6,125 nucleotides of DNA from an uncultured Oscillospiraceae bacterium (GTDB lineage: Bacteria > Bacillota > Clostridia > Oscillospirales > Oscillospiraceae), in assembly GCA_958438185.1 (NCBI GenBank), contig CAUBQU010000087.1, forward strand, positions 1-6,125, written 5' to 3'. Of the stretch, positions 1-5,360 are shown one piece after another. The number at the start of each line of letters is the position of its first letter. Position 1 is the stretch's first letter. The translations under genes were made by a program, and so were the position numbers. Under the pieces are notes generated by a model. The model ran no database searches. It was not told the origin of the DNA and saw only the letters and a list, made by a program, of their open reading frames with translations.

Positions 1-392
1 TGGAGATAGACATCCGTCTGCCCGTGCTCGTCCGTATACTGCAGGATCTGCGTGGCGCAGTGGTCCGGCTCCGGGGCGAGGGGCGTCAAAAGCGCGGTGG
101 TCCCGTCTTGCAGGATGGGTTCCTGCCCGGCGCGCAGGCGGACGCAGGCCCAATTCTGCTCGCCCTCCAGGCTGCGCAGGGTGGTGCAGAGGGTGTCGTA
201 TTCCTTTTGCATACTGCTGGCGGTGACGAGCTGCAGCGCCCGGAGATTGGCGCTGTAATTTTCCAGGCTGGCGGACTCGGCCTGCAGCAGGGCAGCGCGC
301 AGGCTCTGGGTGATGAGCGCGCCGCCGCCCGCGCCGAAGACCAGGGCAAGAAGCCAGAGCATACAAAGGGTCATTTTCAGGCGAAATTTCAT
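1..392 (-). CDS. Membrane sensor protein, probably a sensor histidine kinase (N-terminal part only)
   Basis: This frame starts with ATG at 392-390 and stays open for 130 codons to the window edge, so the 3' end lies outside. The protein begins MKFRLKMTLCMLWLLALVFG: a short basic stretch and one hydrophobic segment (about residues 7-27). A mostly polar region follows, which I read as the start of an extracytoplasmic sensing domain with helical, Gln/Leu/Ala-rich character. That layout is typical of a histidine kinase, but the HAMP, H-box and ATPase domains are not visible, so the kinase call rests on position: it sits 16 nt downstream of a response regulator on the same strand. The start is supported by a GGGAGGA ribosome site just upstream (plus-strand 396-403). 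The signal sensed cannot be told. An alternative is some other membrane protein cotranscribed with the regulator. Confidence 0.8.
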   Translation of the reverse strand, partial: MKFRLKMTLCMLWLLALVFGAGGGALITQSLRAALLQAESASLENYSANLRALQLVTASSMQKEYDTLCTTLRSLEGEQNWACVRLRAGQEPILQDGTTALLTPLAPEPDHCATQILQYTDEHGQTDVYL

Positions 393-408
393 CGGTTCCT
401 CCCGGGCG

Positions 409-1062
409 TCACACTTCCAGCCGGTAGCCGACCTTGTTCACGGCCCGCAGCTTCGTCTCCCAGCCGACTTTTTTTCGCAGCCGCTGGACATGCAGATCAA
501 CGGTCTTGCTGCCGTAGGGGAAGTCCTCCTGCCAGACCCGCTCATAGATCGTCTCCCGGTAGAGGGCGACGCCGGGGTTCCGGGCAAAGAGGAGGAGCAG
601 GTCGTATTCCTTCTTCGTCAGCGCGATGGGCGCGCCGTCCCGGGTGACCTGCATGGCCTGCTGGTCGATGTGCAGGCCGCCGATGTCCAGGGTGTCGCTG
701 GTCTTATGATAGCGACGCAGGACGACGTCCACCCGGGCCAGCAGCTCCAGGACCTCGAAGGGCTTGACGATATAGTCCTCCGCCCCCATGCGCAGGCCCC
801 GGACCCGGTCGTTGACGGCGTTCTTGGCCGTGAGAAAGATGACGGGCGTGCCGGTGGGGCGGATATATTCCAGCAGCGAAAAGCCGTCGACGCCGGGGAG
901 CATGATATCCAGCAGCACGAGGTCGAACCGCTCCTGCTCCAAAACATCCGCCGCCGCCAGCCCGTCGTAGACGCACTGGCAGTGATAGCCCGCCCGGCGC
1001 AGGCTCAGGCGGATCAGCTCGGCAATGGGCTTTTCATCCTCCACAATTAAAATGCGAATCAT
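409..1062 (-). CDS. OmpR/PhoB-family DNA-binding response regulator
   Basis: This is a complete 217-residue response regulator, the usual length for the family. The receiver domain spans about residues 1-118, with acidic pocket E8-D9, phosphoacceptor D52 (in LLDIMLPGVDG), T78 (in FLTAK) and K100 (in VKPF). The winged-helix DNA-binding domain spans about 125-217, with LTKKEYDLL at 148-156, the recognition-helix stretch KTVDLHVQRLRKK at 186-198 and a terminal VGYRLEV. An upstream in-frame ATG would add 11 residues. I chose the ATG at 1062 because an AGGAGG site (1071-1076) precedes it by 8 nt and the protein then starts with the canonical MIRILIVEDE. It is the first gene of a two-gene unit with the partial sensor at 1-392. 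All key phosphotransfer residues are present, so it should be active. Its regulon cannot be read from the sequence, although an 11-bp tandem repeat in its own leader suggests possible autoregulation. Confidence 0.95.
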   Translation of the reverse strand: MIRILIVEDEKPIAELIRLSLRRAGYHCQCVYDGLAAADVLEQERFDLVLLDIMLPGVDGFSLLEYIRPTGTPVIFLTAKNAVNDRVRGLRMGAEDYIVKPFEVLELLARVDVVLRRYHKTSDTLDIGGLHIDQQAMQVTRDGAPIALTKKEYDLLLLFARNPGVALYRETIYERVWQEDFPYGSKTVDLHVQRLRKKVGWETKLRAVNKVGYRLEV

Positions 1063-1070
1063 CTGGCGCA

Positions 1071-1076
1071 CCTCCT
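1071..1076 (-). promoter_or_regulatory. Ribosome binding site that fixes the response-regulator start
   Basis: On the minus strand this reads AGGAGG, a full Shine-Dalgarno core, with 8 nt to the ATG at 1062-1060. It lies downstream of the alternative in-frame ATG (1095-1093) and so argues against that longer start. Confidence 0.85.
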
Positions 1077-1093
1077 GGTCGCAGCATACCAAC

Positions 1094-1115
1094 AAACAGC
1101 ATCAAAACGGCATCA
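1094..1115 (-). repeat. 11-bp tandem direct repeat in the response-regulator leader
   Basis: On the minus strand two adjacent units, TGATGCCGTTT (1115-1105) and TGATGCTGTTT (1104-1094), match at 10 of 11 positions with no gap. OmpR/PhoB-family regulators bind as head-to-tail dimers to direct repeats about 10-11 bp apart, so this could be an operator for the adjacent regulator. It lies about 40-60 nt downstream of the predicted transcription start, which would fit negative autoregulation. The repeat is seen directly; its role is inference. Confidence 0.5.
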
Positions 1116-1137
1116 TAGAACGAAGTTTTTGATGCCG
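1108..1137 (-). promoter_or_regulatory. Leader hairpin upstream of the response regulator (possible attenuator)
   Basis: On the minus strand, arms CGGCATCA (1137-1130) and TGATGCCG (1115-1108) form a perfect 8-bp stem around a 14-nt loop, followed by TTTTGATG. The T run is short, so this is at best a weak terminator or attenuator. The downstream GTTTTGATG can also pair with CATCAAAAAC inside the first arm and loop, giving an alternative fold. I see no known riboswitch consensus. Confidence 0.35.
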
Positions 1138-1161
1138 ATGGGCAGACAGTTTCCCAGCGCC

Positions 1162-1190
1162 AGTTTACCATATTTGCTCGCCCGAGGCAA
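1162..1190 (-). promoter_or_regulatory. Sigma-A-type promoter for the two-component system
   Basis: On the minus strand: -35 TTGCCT (plus-strand 1185-1190, 4 of 6 to consensus), a 17-bp spacer, then -10 TAAACT (1162-1167, 4 of 6) preceded by TGG, an extended -10 element. Transcription would start near 1155 and give a leader of about 93 nt before the response-regulator ATG. An imperfect inverted repeat (TTGCTCG at 1174-1180 against CGAGGCAA at 1183-1190, one bulged G) spans the spacer and the -35 and could be an operator. Confidence 0.55.
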
Positions 1191-1196
1191 TCCCGG

Positions 1197-1225
1197 GCAT
1201 AGCGGGCGGGGCGGGCGCATAGGCT
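1197..1225 (+). promoter_or_regulatory. Candidate sigma-E-type promoter for the spoIIIA operon
   Basis: GCATAGC (1197-1203) matches the sigma-E -35 pattern KMATATT at 5 of 7 positions. It is followed after 14 bp by CATAGGCT (1218-1225), which matches CATACAHT at 6 of 8. The spacing is right for sigma-E and the site lies just before spoIIIAA, which is sigma-E-controlled in Bacillus. Weak points: the matches are partial, and a start near 1232 would place the ribosome site at the extreme 5' end of the message. I found no better candidate between 1063 and 1243. Confidence 0.35.
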
Positions 1226-1243
1226 TGTCACGGGTGAAAAGCA

Positions 1244-2128
1244 ATGCAATATTACGCAGAACGGGAACTATATCATATCTGCCCGCCGCCCTTGGCGGAC
1301 CGCCTGCAGGCGTTGCCTGCGGCGGAGCGGGGACGGCTGGAAGAGGTCCGTCTGCGCCTGGGCTACCCGGCGACGGTCCTTGCCCAAGGCCGGGAGACGG
1401 CGCTGACCGGCGCAGTCGGGCCGCTGCTGGTGACGGGCCAGCTGCTGCGGCAGCTGCTGGACCGGGTGACGGATTACTCCGCCTACGCGGCGGCGGATTA
1501 TCTGCGGGCGGGGTTTATCACTGCTGCCGGGGGGCACCGGGTCGGCTTCTGCGGCCAGGCTGTCCTGGAGGCGGGGCGGCTGCAGACACTGCAGGCGTTC
1601 TCCTCGGCGTCCATCCGCGTGGCCCGGCGGGTGCCGGATTACGCGGCGCAGCTGGCGCCCTGGCTGCACAGCGCGCCGGATTCGACCCTCATTGCCGGAC
1701 CGCCCGGGGCGGGGAAGACAAGCTTGCTTCGGGAGCTGACGCGCCTGGTCTCGGACGAACTGGGGCAGCGGGTCAGCCTGGTGGACGAGCGGTTCGAGAT
1801 CGCCGCCTGCCAGGAGGGGCGGGCGCTGTTTCCCGTCGGGCGGCAGACGGATATCCTCTCCGGCTGCCCCAAGGCGCAGGCCATGGGCTTGCTGCTGCGG
1901 ACGATGTCGCCCCAGTGGATGATTGTCGACGAGATCACGGACCCGGCGGATATCGCCGTGATGCGGCAGGCGGGGTACTGCGGTGTCCGGCTGGCGGCGA
2001 CGGTCCATGCCGCCGGGCGGCGGGACCTGGAGACACGGCCGCTGTACCGGTCGCTCCTCCAGGCCGGAATTTTTCGGACGTTGCTGACCATCGGGCCGGA
2101 CCGACGCGTCAGCATGGCGCCGCTGTGA
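1244..2128 (+). CDS. spoIIIAA: Stage III sporulation protein AA, cytoplasmic ATPase
   Basis: This is a 294-residue P-loop ATPase, close to the roughly 300 of known SpoIIIAA proteins. The N-terminal domain (about 1-140) contains conserved TDYSAYA and AGFITAAGGHRVGF stretches. The ATPase core has Walker A GPPGAGKT at 152-159, VDERFEIA at 180-187, RTMSPQWMIVDEI at 219-231 with the Walker B acidic pair D229-E230, and a histidine-bearing TVHA at 253-256. The family is related to the ATPases of type II and type IV secretion machines and is thought to energise assembly or transport by the SpoIIIA-SpoIIQ channel from the mother-cell cytoplasm. The ATG at 1244 has a GGGTGA ribosome site 6 nt upstream and gives a typical SpoIIIAA N-terminus. 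Its end overlaps the spoIIIAB start by 4 nt (GTGA). It is the first gene of the operon. Confidence 0.97.
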   Translation: MQYYAERELYHICPPPLADRLQALPAAERGRLEEVRLRLGYPATVLAQGRETALTGAVGPLLVTGQLLRQLLDRVTDYSAYAAADYLRAGFITAAGGHRVGFCGQAVLEAGRLQTLQAFSSASIRVARRVPDYAAQLAPWLHSAPDSTLIAGPPGAGKTSLLRELTRLVSDELGQRVSLVDERFEIAACQEGRALFPVGRQTDILSGCPKAQAMGLLLRTMSPQWMIVDEITDPADIAVMRQAGYCGVRLAATVHAAGRRDLETRPLYRSLLQAGIFRTLLTIGPDRRVSMAPL

Positions 2129-2631
2129 CGGCCCGGCTTTTGGGCGCTGCCTGCGTGCTGGTGGGCGCGGCGGGGGCAGGCTTTTTGCGCGCGGCCCATT
2201 GGGCGGGGGAGGCGGCGCTGCTGGCGTCCTTCTGCCAGGCGCTGGCGCGGATGGCGGGGGAGATCCGCTGCAATCAGACGCGCCTGCCAGTCCTTTGCCG
2301 CCAGCTGGCGCGGGAGCTGACCGGCCCGGCCCGGGCGATTTTTTCAGAGGTCGCCCAGGGGTTGGAAGCGGGAGCGCGACCGGCGGAGGAACTGTGGGCC
2401 GCGGCGCTTATACGCCACGGCTGCCCGGCGGCGGCGCGGCAGATCTGGCGCTCGCTTGCCCTGACCTTTGGCCGCTACGACCCGGCCCGCCAGGCAGACG
2501 CAGTAGACGCGGCGCTAGACCAAATGCAGCTTCTTGCCCGGCAGGCGGCGGCCGCCCGGGCCGAGCGGGGCAGGCAGTGCCGCATGTTTGGCATCTGCGG
2601 CGGCGCGGCGCTGGCAATTCTGCTGCTCTAG
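2125..2631 (+). CDS. spoIIIAB: Stage III sporulation protein AB
   Basis: This gene encodes 168 residues (about 170 is usual), starting at a GTG within the GTGA overlap with the spoIIIAA stop. It begins with a hydrophobic segment (about residues 3-23, LLGAACVLVGAAGAGFL). A helical cytoplasmic domain follows, with the typical CNQTRLPVLCRQLA and ALTFGRYD stretches, and a short hydrophobic C-terminus ends the protein (FGICGGAALAILLL). SpoIIIAB is a GspF-like protein of the type II secretion inner-membrane platform class and is thought to contact the SpoIIIAA ATPase. The GTG start is chosen because it gives the expected N-terminus and length. I see no good Shine-Dalgarno sequence before it, so translation is probably coupled to spoIIIAA. 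The same reading frame continues open upstream through spoIIIAA, but that part is a GC-driven shadow. Confidence 0.93.
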   Translation: MTARLLGAACVLVGAAGAGFLRAAHWAGEAALLASFCQALARMAGEIRCNQTRLPVLCRQLARELTGPARAIFSEVAQGLEAGARPAEELWAAALIRHGCPAAARQIWRSLALTFGRYDPARQADAVDAALDQMQLLARQAAAARAERGRQCRMFGICGGAALAILLL

Positions 2632-2674
2632 CAAGGGGCCACACGGAAACCATGCAAAGGAGAAGGCGCGGGGG

Positions 2675-2869
2675 ATGGAAATTGACCTTGTTTTTAAAAT
2701 TGCTGCCGTGGGGATCATCGTCTCGATCCTCAATCAGCTGCTGGTGCGCTCCGGGCGGGAGGAGCAGGCGACGCTCACGACCCTGGCGGGGCTTGTCGTC
2801 GTGCTGGTCATCCTTGTGGAGCGGATCGCGGCGCTGTTTGACCTGGTCCAGCGCCTGTTTGGCTTCTGA
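2675..2869 (+). CDS. spoIIIAC: Stage III sporulation protein AC
   Basis: This is a small integral membrane protein of 64 residues (about 65-68 is usual). It begins MEIDLVFKIAAVGIIVSILN, the family's typical start. It has two membrane segments (about 6-22 and 38-58), separated by a short polar loop with the conserved SGREEQATLTTLAG stretch. It is a core membrane subunit of the SpoIIIA complex in the outer forespore membrane. An AAAGGAG ribosome site at 2656-2662 lies 12 nt before the ATG, slightly far but the best available. The 43-nt gap after spoIIIAB is the longest inside the operon. Its stop overlaps the spoIIIAD start by one base (TGATG). The frame is open further upstream, but that sequence is shadow. 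Confidence 0.95.
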   Translation: MEIDLVFKIAAVGIIVSILNQLLVRSGREEQATLTTLAGLVVVLVILVERIAALFDLVQRLFGF

Positions 2870-3264
2870 TGACCGGCTATTTTGTCAAAGCCGCCGCCCT
2901 GGCGCTGGCCGTCGCGGTCCTGGCAGGCCTTCTCAAGGGGCGGCAGGCGAGCCTGGCGGCGGCGCTGACCCTGGGCGGCTGCGCGGCGCTGTTCTATTTC
3001 GCGGCGCTGCTGCTGCAGCCGGTGCGGAATTTTTGCAGCGAGCTTGCCCAGACGGCGGGGGTCTCGGAAGCGTACCTGCGCCCGGTGCTCAAGTGCACCG
3101 GCATCGCGCTTTTGACCGAGCTGTGCGCCGCCCTCTGCCGGGACGCCGGGCAGTCGGCCCTGGCCAATGCCATCGAGCTCTGCGGCAGCGCGCTGGTCAT
3201 CGTGCTGTCCCTGCCGCTTTTGACGGCGCTGCTGGCGCTGCTGCGGTCCTGGATGGGGGGCTGA
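2869..3264 (+). CDS. spoIIIAD: Stage III sporulation protein AD
   Basis: This is a 131-residue polytopic membrane protein, matching the usual length of about 130. Hydrophobic segments lie at about 6-22, 29-49, 76-90 and 105-125. The diagnostic conserved region CRDAGQSALANAIELCG (90-106), followed by SALVIVLSLPLL, matches the SpoIIIAD family. It forms part of the membrane core of the SpoIIIA complex with AC and AE. Its ATG shares one base with the spoIIIAC stop (TGATG) and has no clear Shine-Dalgarno sequence, so termination-reinitiation coupling is likely. Only 2 nt separate it from the spoIIIAE start. Confidence 0.95.
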   Translation: MTGYFVKAAALALAVAVLAGLLKGRQASLAAALTLGGCAALFYFAALLLQPVRNFCSELAQTAGVSEAYLRPVLKCTGIALLTELCAALCRDAGQSALANAIELCGSALVIVLSLPLLTALLALLRSWMGG

Positions 3265-3266
3265 GG

Positions 3267-4340
3267 ATGCGCAGATGGTTATTTGCGCTGCTGTGCTGCC
3301 TGGCGCTGGCGGGCAGCGCCCTGGCGGCGGAGCCGGATTGGTTCACAGAATCGGACCTGACCGGCAGCCTGGACGCCCAGGCCCAGGCGCTGCTGGATGG
3401 CGTCGCGTTGGACGCGGCAGATTTTTCCGGCGGCCTGCGTCAGCTTGCGTCAAACAGCCTGCCCCAGGGGCGGACGTTTCTGCGGGACGCGCTGCGCACC
3501 GGCGGGCAGATCCTCGCCATCGTCCTGCTCTGCGCGCTGCTGTGTGACCTGGAGAAGGGCCGGGCGGGGCGCGCCATCGGCCTGGCCGGGGCCCTGGCGA
3601 TGGGCGTGCTGGGAGCGCAGCTGCTGCAGACGATGGGCACGGCCAGCTCCGGGGCCCTGGCCCAGCTGCAGAGCTATACGGATGTCCTTCTCCCGGCCCT
3701 TTCCATGGCGACGGCCTCCTGCGGCGGCTTTACCGCCGCGGCGACGCTGCAGGCGGGGACAGTGGCGTTTTTGGCGCTGCTCTGCCGCCTGATCCTGCAT
3801 CTTTTGCAGCCGCTGGCCCTGGTTTATCTGGCCCTGGCCTGCGCGGAGGCGGCGATGGGAGACGAGACCCTGGCAAAGCTGCGGGGCCTGGTCGGCTGGG
3901 TCATCAGCGCCAGCTTGAAGGCGGTGCTCTTTGCCTTCACGGCGTACCTGGCCATCTCCGGGGCAATTTCAGGCAGCGCCGACGCGACAACGGTCAAGGC
4001 GGCGAAGCTGACGCTCTCAGGCGTCGTCCCCGTCGTCGGCAGTATGCTCTCGGACGCGTCGGAGACGCTGGTCGTCAGCGCCGGGGTGCTGCGCAATTCC
4101 ATCGGCGTGTTCGGGATGCTGGCGGTCCTGGCCCTGTGTGCCGCGCCGTTTTTGCAGGCGGGGCTGACGTATCTCGTCCTGAAGCTGACGGCGGCGGTGG
4201 CAGGCGTCTTTGACGGCGGGCAGCTTGCAAAGCTGGCAGACGCCATCGCCGGGGCGGCGGGGTATCTCACCGCGATGACGGGCAGCTGCGCGCTGATGCT
4301 GCTTATCAGCCTGGTCAGCTATATTAAGGTGGTGGTCTGA
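3267..4340 (+). CDS. spoIIIAE: Stage III sporulation protein AE
   Basis: This is the largest membrane protein of the locus, at 357 residues (B. subtilis has about 400). It starts with a clear signal peptide (MRRWLFALLCCLALAGSALA, likely cleavage after ALA at residue 20), then a soluble stretch to about residue 78. A polytopic region of several hydrophobic segments follows (about 79-95, 104-120, 165-195, 210-233, 277-312, 336-357). The family signature is present: VKAAKLTLSGVVPVVG at 243-258, then SMLSDASETLVVSAGVLRNSIG at 259-280. SpoIIIAE is the multi-pass component of the outer forespore membrane complex. The ATG at 3267 is chosen because the signal peptide begins there. The frame is open far upstream to 2199 through AB-AD, but that part is out of frame with the real genes. 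The stop overlaps spoIIIAF by one base. Confidence 0.96.
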   Translation: MRRWLFALLCCLALAGSALAAEPDWFTESDLTGSLDAQAQALLDGVALDAADFSGGLRQLASNSLPQGRTFLRDALRTGGQILAIVLLCALLCDLEKGRAGRAIGLAGALAMGVLGAQLLQTMGTASSGALAQLQSYTDVLLPALSMATASCGGFTAAATLQAGTVAFLALLCRLILHLLQPLALVYLALACAEAAMGDETLAKLRGLVGWVISASLKAVLFAFTAYLAISGAISGSADATTVKAAKLTLSGVVPVVGSMLSDASETLVVSAGVLRNSIGVFGMLAVLALCAAPFLQAGLTYLVLKLTAAVAGVFDGGQLAKLADAIAGAAGYLTAMTGSCALMLLISLVSYIKVVV

Positions 4341-4816
4341 TGCAGGCGCTGGGGAATTATTTGCTGCGCATCGTCGCCGCGGCGCTGCTGCTGGGCGCGG
4401 CGGGGCAGCTGGTCCGGGGCAAGCGGGGCAAGCAGATGCTGCGCCTGTGCGGCGGGCTGTGCATGGCACTGGTCGTCCTGGCGCCGCTGCCCGGCCTTGC
4501 ATCGCTGGTGGGGTCAAATTCGCTTTCGGACGCGCTGCTGGCGTCTCAGCCTGCGGCGGAAAATCTTGCCCAAGTGCGCGATGAGCTGGGCAAGCTCATA
4601 TCCCAGCAGACGGAAGCATATATATTGGACAAAGCCCGCAGCCTGGGCGCGTCCGTCACAGTGAAGGTCTCATTGGAACCACTGGGGGACTATTACCTGC
4701 GCCCCAGCGCCGTGACGATCTGCGGTGCGGTGACACCGGCACAGCAGCAGGCGCTGGCCCAGTGGCTACAGGAGGATCTGGCGCTGACAGGGGGGCAGGT
4801 CACATGGGAGGAATAA
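4340..4816 (+). CDS. spoIIIAF: Stage III sporulation protein AF
   Basis: This gene encodes 158 residues, shorter than the roughly 200 typical of Bacillus. Two N-terminal membrane segments (about 6-22 and 36-56) are joined by a basic loop (RGKRGKQ). A linker follows, then a soluble C-terminal domain (about 77-158) with the family's helix containing QQTEAYILDKARSLG and a beta portion VTVKVSLEPLGDYYLRPSAV. This corresponds to the ring-building fold described for SpoIIIAF, which projects into the intermembrane space. The ATG overlaps the spoIIIAE stop (TGATG) and has a good AAGGTGGT ribosome site at 4326-4333. The end overlaps spoIIIAG by 13 nt. A candidate internal sigma-E promoter lies in this gene at 4596-4624, where the isoleucine codons switch to the rare ATA. 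Confidence 0.95.
   Translation: MQALGNYLLRIVAAALLLGAAGQLVRGKRGKQMLRLCGGLCMALVVLAPLPGLASLVGSNSLSDALLASQPAAENLAQVRDELGKLISQQTEAYILDKARSLGASVTVKVSLEPLGDYYLRPSAVTICGAVTPAQQQALAQWLQEDLALTGGQVTWEE
4596..4624 (+). promoter_or_regulatory. Candidate internal sigma-E-type promoter upstream of spoIIIAG-AH
   Basis: TCATATC (4596-4602) fits the -35 pattern KMATATT at 6 of 7 positions. After exactly 14 bp, CATATATA (4617-4624) fits the -10 pattern CATACAHT at 6 of 8. It is a better match than the candidate in front of spoIIIAA. Both boxes use ATA isoleucine codons (I87 and I95 of SpoIIIAF), which are otherwise almost absent from the operon. Transcription would begin near 4631 and give a leader of about 170 nt for spoIIIAG-spoIIIAH. 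An internal spoIIIA promoter is known in B. subtilis, from memory; its function here is inference. Confidence 0.45.
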
Positions 4817-5349
4817 AGGAGAAAAGCGCAGGCGCGCTTGCAAGGCTTGGAAAGTACAAATACGCGCTGCTGGTCCTGCTGCTGGGCGTCGTGCTGCTGC
4901 TCCTGCCCAGCGGCGGCAAGACTGCAAAGGCAGAGCAGCCCGCCGCGCAGGATGCTGCCAGCCAGGAGACGGCGCAGGACGCCGCCGCGCTGCAGGCTCA
5001 GCTGGGCAAGCTGCTCTCGCAGATCCAGGGGGCAGGGGAGGTGGAGGTCATTCTGACCCTGCGGACCGGCACCCAGTATGTCTACCAGACGGATGTGACC
5101 CAGGAGGAGCGCAGCGGGGAGGATGCCCCCCAGAGCAGCGTCACCCGCGAGACTGTCCTGGCGGCCAGCGGCAGCGGGCAGCAGCAGGCCGTCGTGACCC
5201 AGACGATCTATCCGACGTACCGGGGCGCGGTCGTCATCAGTCAGGGGGCGGATCAGCCCCAGGTCAAGCTGGATCTTGTCTGCGCCGTCTCCAGTCTGAC
5301 GGGGCTGAGCGCGGATAAGATCACCGTCGTCAAAATGAAGGAGCAATAG
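4804..5349 (+). CDS. spoIIIAG: Stage III sporulation protein AG
   Basis: This is a 181-residue bitopic protein (about 229 in B. subtilis). A short cytoplasmic N-terminus is followed by one membrane segment (about 20-34, YALLVLLLGVVLLLL). An Ala/Gln-rich linker (about 40-62) leads to the ring-building domain: LLSQIQGAGEVEVILTLRTG at 70-89, then a central extended loop (about 96-135). The conserved end YPTYRGAVVISQGAD (136-150), with LTGLSADKITVVKM at 165-178, closes the protein. In B. subtilis SpoIIIAG forms large secretion-system-like rings in the intermembrane space. The ATG at 4804 is chosen because it puts a short basic stretch before the membrane segment. An earlier in-frame ATG at 4762 would add 14 residues lying entirely inside spoIIIAF and is less likely. 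It overlaps spoIIIAF by 13 nt. The loop and linker appear shortened compared with Bacillus. Confidence 0.95.
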   Translation: MGGIKEKSAGALARLGKYKYALLVLLLGVVLLLLPSGGKTAKAEQPAAQDAASQETAQDAAALQAQLGKLLSQIQGAGEVEVILTLRTGTQYVYQTDVTQEERSGEDAPQSSVTRETVLAASGSGQQQAVVTQTIYPTYRGAVVISQGADQPQVKLDLVCAVSSLTGLSADKITVVKMKEQ

Positions 5350-5360
5350 GAGGAGATTTT

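Noticed and set aside
310..1050. Plus-strand open frame of 246 codons across the two-component genes
   Set aside because: It is antisense to the response regulator, whose receiver and winged-helix motifs are unambiguous. The plus-strand translation resembles nothing.
1168..1174. CCATATT as a sigma-E -35 for spoIIIA
   Set aside because: It is a good -35 match, but no CATA-type -10 lies 14-15 bp downstream; the nearest CATA is 23 bp away.
1268..2008. Long minus-strand open frame opposite spoIIIAA, with similar ones opposite spoIIIAE and spoIIIAG
   Set aside because: Arg/Pro/Gln-rich low-complexity translations with no recognisable motif, lying antisense to confidently identified genes.
1129..2631. 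A 500-codon open frame running through spoIIIAA into spoIIIAB
   Set aside because: Only the last 168 codons (from 2125) encode a recognisable protein. The rest is a Gly/Ala/Arg-rich shadow of spoIIIAA, typical of GC-rich DNA. An automated caller could wrongly report a fusion or extended SpoIIIAB.
2199..4340. A 713-codon open frame ending with spoIIIAE
   Set aside because: The stretch 2199-3266 is out of frame with spoIIIAB, AC and AD, which are firmly recognised. The real SpoIIIAE begins at 3267 with its signal peptide.
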